From assembly GCA_964458325.1 (NCBI GenBank), contig CAYWIM010000125.1, forward strand, positions 1 through 9,556: DNA of 9,556 bases. Direction: 5' to 3'. Below the pieces are notes generated by a model, which saw only the letters and a list, made by a program, of their open reading frames with translations, ran no database searches and was not told the origin of the DNA. A program made the position numbers and the translations under genes. The stretch is from JAGMXM01 sp964458325. Its GTDB lineage: Bacteria > Verrucomicrobiota > Verrucomicrobiia > Limisphaerales > UBA1319. Position 1 is the first letter of the stretch. Every line of letters starts with the position of its first letter. This document shows, in pieces, positions 1-6,600 of the stretch.

Positions 1-62
1 CCGTCCATCAAATACCCTGGAAACCTCGCCCTCAAATACCCCGCCCGCGCTCAAATTACCCG
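1..62. repeat. Left flank of the IS with three short TCAAAT(T)ACCC direct repeats
   Basis: Three near-identical decamers or 11-mers occur at 8-17, 32-41 and 51-61 (TCAAATACCC, TCAAATACCC, TCAAATTACCC). In addition ATACCCCGC at 36-44 is the exact reverse complement of GCGGGGTAT at 64-72, which lies in the left terminal repeat of the adjacent IS; the loop is 19 bases. The repeated word resembles the outer part of the right IS end (TCAAATGGATACCCC, 1089-1103) with four bases missing. These could be remnants of earlier IS ends or a hairpin. No gene is seen here, and the window starts too close to say what lies to the left. Confidence 0.5.
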
Positions 63-93
63 AGCGGGGTATCCATATTGCGCAAGTAACCCC
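63..93 (+). repeat. Left terminal inverted repeat of the IS
   Basis: This 31-bp end pairs with the reverse complement of 1076-1106 at 27 of 31 positions. Mismatches fall at repeat positions 15, 17, 18 and 26. The last base overlaps the transposase stop codon (TAG on the minus strand, 93-95), so the gene runs right up to this end. Confidence 0.85.
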
Positions 94-1055
94 TACAGCT
101 TGGGGTCATGTCCGACGATCTGGCGGTAAGAGGACGGACCGGTCGCCACGGCCTGCTGCATCAGGCGATAGAACAACAGGCCTCGTGAACGGGATGCGCG
201 ACGGTTGAAGCGGAACGAGTACTCATCGAGGTAGTAGTCAAGATGCTTGCTGCTCACCGATCCTTGATGGGTGCTCAGAAGCCAGCGTTTGAGCAAGGCC
301 GCCAAGCGATGGATGCCGGGCAGGCTGACGTGCGCCGGGTCCCCTGTGTCCGACACGACGACCCGCTTGTGGACATAGCCATAGTCCTCCAGTCCGTTGT
401 ATCCGCGCCATCCGTCGGTCAGAATCTGGGAGCCTTTCTGGGCCACCTCACAGATGAAGGGGACCAGGCTGCTCCCCGCGACATCCGGCACCCGCCGCAT
501 CCGCACTCGCCCAAAACCCTTAGGCCAATGAAGTTCCACGGCAATGAGCACGATTTGCTTCCTCTCGGCGCCACGCCCTCGTTGGCCTGCCTTCTGGCTA
601 CCGCCCACGTAAGTTTCGTCCACTTCAATCCGTCCACCCAGACGATCCCGACCCGGCCGAACCATGGCACGGCGCAGCTTATGCAACCACGCCCAAGCGG
701 TCTGATAACTCCCCAGTCCCAGAACCCGCTTCAATCCCAAGGCGCTGGCGCCATCTTTCTGACTGGTTACCAACCAGATCGTGCTGAACCAAGTGCGCAA
801 AGAAATGCGCGTCCCCTCGAAGATCGTGCCTGCGGTTGCCGAAACCTCCCCCCCGCAAATTCGACAATGCAGGTAACCGCGTGCCGTCGTCCAAGGCTCC
901 GTCTTCTTTCCGCAGCGGGGGCAGGCGAAACCGTCCGGCCAACGACACTGCAACAAATACCTGCGGCAGGCCGCCTCGTCGCCAAACCACTGGAGAAACT
1001 GTTGATATGTCCCCGGGTAGTCCTGCCCTGCAACCGGCGGAGCTTCCGTGCGCAT
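93..1055 (-). CDS. IS1595-family transposase
   Basis: This DDE-type transposase should catalyse movement of the surrounding IS. From the ATG at 1055 it is 320 residues long. An N-terminal zinc ribbon is visible as two cysteine pairs, C45-P-R-C48 and C64-R-I-C67. The catalytic domain follows, with Asp146 in VDETYVGG and Asp214 in ILTDGWRGY. At the third catalytic position, where relatives carry Asn, Glu or His, I see His249 followed by Lys256 with the usual seven-residue spacing. The C-terminal segment (HLDYYLDEYSFRFNRR) is typical of ISXO2-like transposase domains. A GTG at 1067 in frame would add MWGD. I prefer the ATG because a GGGG stretch sits just upstream of it. The gene is full length with no frameshift. 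Family is secure from the domain order; the catalytic third residue is my reading, not tested. Confidence 0.93.
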   Translation of the reverse strand: MRTEAPPVAGQDYPGTYQQFLQWFGDEAACRRYLLQCRWPDGFACPRCGKKTEPWTTARGYLHCRICGGEVSATAGTIFEGTRISLRTWFSTIWLVTSQKDGASALGLKRVLGLGSYQTAWAWLHKLRRAMVRPGRDRLGGRIEVDETYVGGSQKAGQRGRGAERKQIVLIAVELHWPKGFGRVRMRRVPDVAGSSLVPFICEVAQKGSQILTDGWRGYNGLEDYGYVHKRVVVSDTGDPAHVSLPGIHRLAALLKRWLLSTHQGSVSSKHLDYYLDEYSFRFNRRASRSRGLLFYRLMQQAVATGPSSYRQIVGHDPKL

Positions 1056-1075
1056 ATCGCCCCACACTACCTGTT

Positions 1076-1106
1076 GGGGTCACTTGCGTCAAATGGATAC
1101 CCCGCT
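1076..1106 (-). repeat. Right terminal inverted repeat of the IS
   Basis: This is the partner of 63-93 (27 of 31 positions). It lies upstream of the transposase start, so it probably overlaps the promoter region of the transposase, as is common in small IS elements; no clear -35/-10 pair was identified. Confidence 0.85.
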
Positions 1107-1143
1107 TTCCGCGAGATCTGAACAGAAATGGTAGATGCATCAA

Positions 1144-1176
1144 GACTGAGAATGCGGGCAATCTCCCGTATCAGTC
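1144..1176 (-). terminator. Imperfect hairpin after pdxA, possible weak terminator
   Basis: GACTGA at 1144-1149 pairs perfectly with TCAGTC at 1171-1176. Inside, TGCGGG and CCCGTA extend the pairing with one mismatch. It begins about 25 bases after the pdxA stop codon on the minus strand. There is no T-run after it, so it would be at best a poor intrinsic terminator. It could equally be chance structure between pdxA and the IS. Confidence 0.3.
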
Positions 1177-1201
1177 GCAAAAGCCTAGCCCGATGGGTCG
1201 G

Positions 1202-2263
1202 TCAGGAGGGTTGGCCGGAGGACGTCAATTGGCGGGCGAGCCGGATGGCGGCGATTGTGCTCGAAGGATCGGCCAGCCCGCGTCCCGCGATGTCAAACGC
1301 CGTGCCGTGATCGGGCGACGTCCGCACGAACGGCAAGCCCAGGGTCCAGTTCACCCCCGAGTCGAATGCCACCATTTTGAGAGGGGCCAATCCCTGGTCA
1401 TGATACATGGCGACCACGGCGTCGAATTCGCCGCGGCAGGCTGGGCCAAACAGGCTGTCGGCCGGCCATGGCCCGCTCGCCTCGAGGCCCTTTTTGCAGG
1501 CGGCCCGGATGGCAGGCGCGATGACTCGGATCTCCTCGTCGCCGAGCTTGCCGCCTTCGCCGGCGTGTGGATTGAGCCCGCAGACCCCCACGCGCTGCCG
1601 GGGCAGCCCCAGCCGGTGGCAGGCCGCGGCTGCGGCCTCGATCGCGCGCTGGACCTTCGGCGCCGTCACGTGCGCCGCGACGTCGCGCAACGCTAGATGC
1701 GTAGTGGCCAGCGCCACCCGCAGCCACCGGCCGCGGTCGTCCTGGCCCAGCAGCATCATCACCGGGTCGGGGATCCCCGCCAGCTCGGCCAGGTATTCAG
1801 TCTGGCCGACGAACCTCCGGCCGGTGCGCATGATGGCTTGTTTGCTCACGGGCCCCGTGATCAGGCCCGCCAATTCGCCCCGGATACACGCCCGGGCTGC
1901 GGCGGTGAGCCAGGCCAACGATGCCCGCGCGGCGGATGGGCTGGCCGATCCGACCGCGAAATCCGCGGGCGCCCATGGATCGCCTTCCGGATCCGGGCGT
2001 GCGGGGTCCGCAGGGGCCGCCGCGATGACCCAGCGGCCAGCTGCATCGGCCTCAGATTGAATGGCCAGAGGCAGCGATAATCCCATCTCCCGATTCAGGG
2101 TCCGCAGCTGATCGGCATGGCCGAAGATCAGGAAGGAATCATCCGTTGAATTCGCGAGCCGGGCGAGGGCCTTGAGGGTGACCTCCGGCCCGATGCCGGC
2201 CGGATCGCCGGTGGTGATGCCCAGGCGGCGGTTCGAGGGGGTCGCGGGCCCGCGCGCGCTCAT
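1202..2263 (-). CDS. pdxA: 4-hydroxythreonine-4-phosphate dehydrogenase (PdxA)
   Basis: PdxA oxidises 4-phosphohydroxy-L-threonine with NAD(P)+. The product decarboxylates to 3-amino-2-oxopropyl phosphate, which PdxJ uses to make pyridoxine 5'-phosphate, so this is the cytoplasmic DXP-dependent vitamin B6 pathway. The 353-residue length is normal or slightly long. Family landmarks are TTGDPAGIGPE at 17-27, ITGPVSK at 135-141, GLNPHAGEGG at 229-238, MYHDQGLAPLK at 286-296 and RTSPDHGTAFDIAG at 314-327. The three metal ligands known from E. coli (His166, His211, His266) correspond to His189, His233 and His288. Substrate-contacting Lys296, Asn305 and Arg314 are present. One oddity is that the usual GHTE motif reads GQTE (153-156), so the His that contacts substrate phosphate in E. 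coli is Gln154. The ATG at 2263 begins 18 bp after the surA-like stop, so the two are probably cotranscribed. Only a weak GGGA precedes the start. Confidence 0.95.
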   Translation of the reverse strand: MSARGPATPSNRRLGITTGDPAGIGPEVTLKALARLANSTDDSFLIFGHADQLRTLNREMGLSLPLAIQSEADAAGRWVIAAAPADPARPDPEGDPWAPADFAVGSASPSAARASLAWLTAAARACIRGELAGLITGPVSKQAIMRTGRRFVGQTEYLAELAGIPDPVMMLLGQDDRGRWLRVALATTHLALRDVAAHVTAPKVQRAIEAAAAACHRLGLPRQRVGVCGLNPHAGEGGKLGDEEIRVIAPAIRAACKKGLEASGPWPADSLFGPACRGEFDAVVAMYHDQGLAPLKMVAFDSGVNWTLGLPFVRTSPDHGTAFDIAGRGLADPSSTIAAIRLARQLTSSGQPS

Positions 2264-2281
2264 GGTCCCGGGCGTTTCCGG

Positions 2282-3241
2282 TTAGTAATAGTATCGGACG
2301 AAGGCCTTGGCTTTCAGGCGATCGATCCATTGCTGAAAGAGCCGCTGCCGCTCCTGGGCCATCAGCGCTTTTTCGATCTCCTCGCGCACCTCGGCCACTG
2401 GTTTCACGTGCGTCAGCCGCGATTCCTCGACCCACATGATGAAGCACGCCTCCGGGGTCTCGATGATCTCGCTCCGGGCGCCGGGCTTGAGCGCGAAGGC
2501 GACATCGGCGAGCTCCTTCTTGAGGACGGAGCGGCCAACCCAGCCCCAATCGCCGCCCTGCGCCCGCTGGGAGCCGTCCGAGTAGACGCCGGCCATCTCC
2601 GCGAACGTCGCGCCGCCATCGAGCTTCTTGAGCACCTCCTCCGCGATCGGCCGCGCGAGGGACGGATTCCCCTCCGTCTTGGCGATCACGATCATGCGGA
2701 TCTTGACCTGGTCTTGAACCTGGTACTCGTTTTGGTTGTCAAGGTAATATTTCTCGATCTTGTGGGGCGAGATCATCAGCTCGCGCGAGATATGCTGCTC
2801 CTGGAGATAGCTGACGACGATGCTTTCGCGGATGTTCCGGCGGAATGTCTCGTAGGTGATCCCCTGGCCCTGGAGGGTTTTGGTGAGCGTGACCCGGTCG
2901 CCGAAATCGTCGCGAATCCGCTGCTGGACCTGGTCTTCGATGATGCTTTCGGGGATCCGGAATCCGGCGTTGGTGAAATCGTGCAGGATGAGCTGTCGAG
3001 CCACGAGCTCCTCGATCCGCTCCTTCTGGAGGGCGGTGACCTTCTGATCGAGTGTCGCGGGCTCGTCGGCCCATTGGCGCTGGAGCAGCTCGATCGCGGG
3101 TCCCAGGTGGTTGGTGACCTCGTTCCACGTGATCACGACGTCGTTGACCACCGCGACAATCCCGTTGGCGAATCTCGATTGGGCCTGCAGGCTCGCCGCG
3201 CTGCCCAGGAGCAGCCACGCCAATCGCCAGGGTAATCTCAT
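2282..3241 (-). CDS. surA: SurA-like periplasmic chaperone / peptidyl-prolyl cis-trans isomerase
   Basis: SurA-type proteins escort unfolded outer-membrane proteins across the periplasm and carry parvulin-type proline isomerase domains. From the ATG at 3241 the protein has 319 residues. It begins with a signal peptide (MRLPWRLAWLLLGSAASLQA). Next comes a SurA-like N-terminal chaperone domain that starts at IVAVVNDVVITWNEV and is largely helical. A single parvulin domain (roughly residues 175-275) follows, with the landmarks GGDWGWVGRS and FALKPGARSEIIETPEACFIMWVEE split across its length. A short helical tail ends in YYY. E. coli SurA has two parvulin domains; this one has one, as in many non-proteobacterial homologues. 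A GTG at 3253 in frame would add MQKP; the ATG gives the cleaner signal peptide, and neither has a good ribosome binding site. The neighbour pdxA follows directly, the order seen in the E. coli surA-pdxA-rsmA operon. PrsA/PpiD-type naming is possible. Confidence 0.9.
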   Translation of the reverse strand: MRLPWRLAWLLLGSAASLQAQSRFANGIVAVVNDVVITWNEVTNHLGPAIELLQRQWADEPATLDQKVTALQKERIEELVARQLILHDFTNAGFRIPESIIEDQVQQRIRDDFGDRVTLTKTLQGQGITYETFRRNIRESIVVSYLQEQHISRELMISPHKIEKYYLDNQNEYQVQDQVKIRMIVIAKTEGNPSLARPIAEEVLKKLDGGATFAEMAGVYSDGSQRAQGGDWGWVGRSVLKKELADVAFALKPGARSEIIETPEACFIMWVEESRLTHVKPVAEVREEIEKALMAQERQRLFQQWIDRLKAKAFVRYYY

Positions 3242-3317
3242 CGGTTTCTGCACTCTGGCCGGACTGTAGGCCAGCGTGGCGGACGGGTCAAGCCGACTCC
3301 AGACCCTGCGCGGACAG

Positions 3318-3338
3318 GGACGCGTCGCTGACGCGTCC
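3318..3338. repeat. Perfect inverted repeat, 9-bp stem with 3-base loop
   Basis: GGACGCGTC at 3318-3326 is the exact reverse complement of GACGCGTCC at 3330-3338, with loop GCT. It could be a repeat-family hairpin, a dyad operator or part of a terminator; there is no T-run beside it. It lies 65 to 77 bases upstream of the surA-like start candidates. Confidence 0.75.
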
Positions 3339-3399
3339 GCCGTTGGCGCTATCGAACGGACCCGCGGGCGCGCCGGGTTGTCGGCTGAAAGGCATCAAG

Positions 3400-3432
3400 C
3401 GGCGTGCTGGGACAGCCCGCCCTACCTTTCTG
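3400..3432 (-). repeat. Fragment related to the downstream GGTAGGGCGGGC repeat family
   Basis: Read on the minus strand, this block starts AAAGGTAGGGCGGGC. The 12-mer GGTAGGGCGGGC (complement of 3415-3426) is identical to the beginning of the left arm of the repeat at 9018. It then diverges (TGTCCCAGCACGCCGC) yet keeps the GCACGCC end. It looks like a shorter or diverged member of the same dispersed family. Confidence 0.55.
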
Positions 3433-3492
3433 TATTCAACAATCGAGCGGCGCGACCGGAATCGCTCCCGTCCGCGCGAAGCGTCATGGAGT

Positions 3493-3510
3493 GCGGCAGC
3501 CCTCTGCCGC
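3493..3510. repeat. Inverted repeat, 7-bp stem with 4-base loop
   Basis: GCGGCAG at 3493-3499 pairs perfectly with CTGCCGC at 3504-3510 around the loop CCCT. It sits 112 bases upstream of the glycosidase start. It is probably another piece of the repeat mosaic; a role as a leader hairpin or operator cannot be excluded. Confidence 0.55.
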
Positions 3511-3621
3511 CATCCAAAACGCCAGAAGACTGGCACGCTCATTTTCGCCCACACCCTGATGCCACACCCCCCGACTCCAGGCTTGCCTTTCCGGCTCTCT
3601 TTGAGCAGCGTCTTGAGCACT

Positions 3622-6600
3622 ATGATCCGCTATTTTCGCTGGCACTTTTTGACCGCTGTTCTCCTTGCCGCCGTGTCCGCCTCCTCCGCGCCCGGACCGC
3701 GCCACACGATGAATCTGGACGGCGAATGGCGGATCGCCGAGGGGAGCCTCGAGCGGACGCCGGATGCGTTTGACCGGACGGCGCCGGTTCCGGGGCTGGT
3801 GGATCTGGCGCGGCCGCCGTTCATCGAGCCGGGCCCGAAGGTGTCCGATCGCAAGCAGTTTCCCCAGAAAGACACCCGGCGGGATGCGTTCTGGTACCGG
3901 CGGACCTTTCGGCTGCCCGGCCCGGTTCCGCCTGTGGCCGTCCTCAAGATCGGCAAGGCCATGTTCGGCACCCGGGTCATCCTCAACGGAACGGCTGTGG
4001 GTGATCATGCCCCTTGCTTCACGCCCGGCTACTTCGACGTCAAAGCCGCGCTCCGCAGCGGCGAGAACAATCTGATCGTGCGGGTGGGCGCCGACCGCGA
4101 CGCCGTCACGGCCGCTGTCCCGTCCGGATTCGACTACGAGAAGGATCGATACATTCCCGGCATCTTCGATTCGGTCGAGCTGATCCTGGCGGGGACGCCA
4201 TATATCGAGAACGTCCAGGTGGCGCCGGATCTGGCGAACGGCCGGGCTCGAGTGCGGGTTTGGCTCGAAGCGGCTTCGGCGGGCGGCTTGACGGCCGAGG
4301 TCCGCGAGGCACGGTCCGGCCGAGTCGCGGGCCGGGCATCGGCGGCCGTGGTGGCGGGGCCCCGGCAGACGCTCGATCTGGCCGTGCCGCTGCCCGGCTT
4401 TCGGCCATGGTCCCCCGAGGATCCGTTCCTGTATGAGCTGATCGTCCGGACGGACGGCGACGAGTTCGCGACCCGGTTCGGCATGCGCGAGTTCCGGTTC
4501 GATCCGGCGACGGGCCGTGCGATGCTCAACGGCAAGCCTTACATGATGCGGGGCAGCAACATGACGGTCTACCGGTTCTTCGAGGACCCCGAGCGCGGCG
4601 ATCTGCCGTGGAGCGAGGCGTGGGTTCGCCTGCTGCATCAGCGGGTCAAAGAGATGCACTGGAACAGCCTGCGATACTGCATCGGGTTCCCTCCCGAGAT
4701 CTGGTATCGCGTCGCGGACGAGGCGGGCATCCTGATCCAGGACGAGTTCCCGCTCTGGCACGGAGGGAAAGGCTGGAGCACATGGCCGAAGGAGCTGAAG
4801 GCGGACCAGCTGGCCAGGGAATATGCCGAGTGGATGCGCGAGCGATGGAACCATCCCTGCGTTGTAGTCTGGGACGCCAACAACGAGACGCTCTCGGACG
4901 AGACGGCGCCCGCCATCCGCCAGGTCCGCGCACTCGACCTCTCGAACCGCCCATGGGACAACAGCTACATGCCGCCCGCCGAGCCGGGGGACGTCCTCGA
5001 GGTACACCCCTATCACTTCTCGAAGCCCGAGTTCAAATTGAGCCAGCTCGCGGACGCCAACCCCGCCCGGTGGGGCGAGCGGGGCAAATCGGGCGTGATC
5101 ATCAACGAATACGGATGGCTCTGGCTCAATCGCGATGGCACGCCCACAACGCTCACGGAGAAGCTCTATGCGAACCTGCTGGGCCCGAGCTCGACCACCG
5201 AAGAGCGCCGCCGGCTCTATGCCCGGTATCTGGCGGCCGAGACCGAGTTCTGGCGGGCCCATCGTACCGCAGCCGCCGTGCTCCATTTCACCGCGCTCGG
5301 CTACTCGCGCCCCGACGGCCAGACCAGCGATCATTGGCTCGATGTCCGGACCCTGACCTGGGAGCCGGAGTGCTACCGCCATGTGCGCGACGCCTTCGCG
5401 CCTGTGGGCGTCATGCTCGAAGCCTGGGCGGAGGATTACCCGGCCGGCCGGAGGCAGGATTTTCCTGTCGTCGTGGTGAACGACCGGCCCGATGCGTGGA
5501 GAGGCGTGGCGCGGTTTCGGATCCTGAGGGACGGGGCGGTGGTTGCGGAGCAGATGCGTCCGGCCGATGTTGCGGCCCTGGGCGTGGCGCGGCTGGTGTT
5601 CGCCGCGGAGATTCCGGCGCAGCCGGGCTCATACCAGGCCGAGGCCGCCCTCCTCGACACGCCCGCGGGCGCCGTTCGCAGCTTGCGCGATTTCGAGGTT
5701 CGAGCCGCCGCCGCGGCGTCCGGCCAGGAGATCCACGTAGCCATCACGGGCAACGACAGCGGCACGGGCGCAGCCTCCTCGCCTCTGCGAACGATCCAGC
5801 GCGCTGCCGATCGGGCGCAGCCCGGCGATGTCATCACCGTGCACGCCGGCGTCTACCGCGAGAGCATCCGACCGCCCCGCGGCGGCGAGTCCGATGCCCG
5901 GCGCATTGTCTACCGGGCCACTCCGGGCGATAAGGTCGAGATCAAGGGATCCGAAGTCGTGACGAATTGGACGCGGATCCAGGGTGACGTCTGGAAGGCC
6001 GAGATCCCCAACTCGCTGTTCGGCTCGTTCAATCCCTACAGCGACCTGATCCGCGGCGACTGGTTCAATCCGAAGGGCCGCGAGCATCACACCGGGGCTG
6101 TCTATCTCGATGGCGAGTGGCTGGACGAGGCCGCGACGCTGGATGAGGTGCTGAACCCGGCGGCACCGGCGCCGCTCTGGTTCGGGCGGGTGGGCGCGGC
6201 AACCACCGCGATCTGGGCTCGGTTCCCGGGCGCCGACCCGAACCGGCGGCTCGCCGAGATCAACGTGCGCCGGACGGTGTTTTATCCGGACAAGCCCGGC
6301 CGGAACTACATCACCGTGCGCGGATTCGCGATGCGGCACGCGGCGACGCCGTGGGCGCCGCCGACCGCCGAGCAGCCCGGCCTGATCGGCACGCATTGGA
6401 GCAAAGGATGGATCATCGAGAGCAATATCGTCTCGCACTCGAGGTGCGTGGGGATCTCTCTCGGCAAGCACGGAGACCAGTGGGACAACACGTCCGCCAA
6501 CTCGGCCGAAGGCTACGTCAAGACAATCGAGCGGGGCCTGTCCAACGGATGGAACCGGGCGACGATCGGCCATCACGTCGTCCGGGGCAACTCGATCTCC

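Larger units (their letters stand above)
63..1106 (-). mobile_element. IS1595-family insertion sequence, apparently complete (1044 bp)
   Basis: A single transposase gene on the minus strand is bounded by imperfect terminal inverted repeats at 63-93 and 1076-1106. The ends agree at 27 of 31 positions, and the outermost 14 (AGCGGGGTATCCAT) are identical. Length, one-gene organisation and transposase type fit the IS1595 family, which usually makes an 8-bp target duplication. I compared the bases outside both ends and found no such duplication (attacccg on the left, ttccgcga on the right), and shifting the ends inward by three bases does not create one. The element may have lost its duplication by flanking rearrangement, or its true tips may differ by a few bases. 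The reading frame is intact, so it could still be active. It lies 95 bp downstream of the pdxA stop codon. Confidence 0.85.
3242..3621. other. Divergent intergenic region with repeat-derived hairpins
   Basis: About 380 bases separate the oppositely directed surA-like and glycosidase genes, so promoters for both transcription units should lie here. I found no convincing -35/-10 pair or operator. The region holds a perfect 9-bp hairpin (3318-3338), a block related to the tail repeats (about 3400-3432) and a 7-bp hairpin (3493-3510), each listed separately. An open frame runs through it in phase with the glycosidase from an ATG at 3343, but the translated text is repeat DNA without protein-like character, so I regard it as non-coding. 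Confidence 0.7.

Noticed and set aside
243..1121. Plus-strand open frames over the IS and pdxA (243-1121, 836-1696, 1128-1310, 1407-2060, 1697-2080)
   Set aside because: All are shadows of the transposase or pdxA, whose protein motifs are clear on the minus strand.
1107..1201. In-frame text after the pdxA stop (minus strand) resembling a helix-turn-helix, RLIREIARILSLDASTIS
   Set aside because: It has no start codon, is short, lies in phase with the pdxA stop and ends inside the IS end. A gene remnant is possible but unsupported.
3343..3621. N-terminal extension of the glycosidase from ATG 3343 or 3559
   Set aside because: The extension is encoded by hairpin repeats and would bury the signal peptide that begins at 3622.
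3484..5382. 632-codon open frame antisense to the GH2 half; likewise 5629-7254 on the minus strand
   Set aside because: Both lie opposite a well-supported gene in a GC-rich region where stops are rare, and the translations are rich in Arg, Gly, Ala and Pro without any domain.
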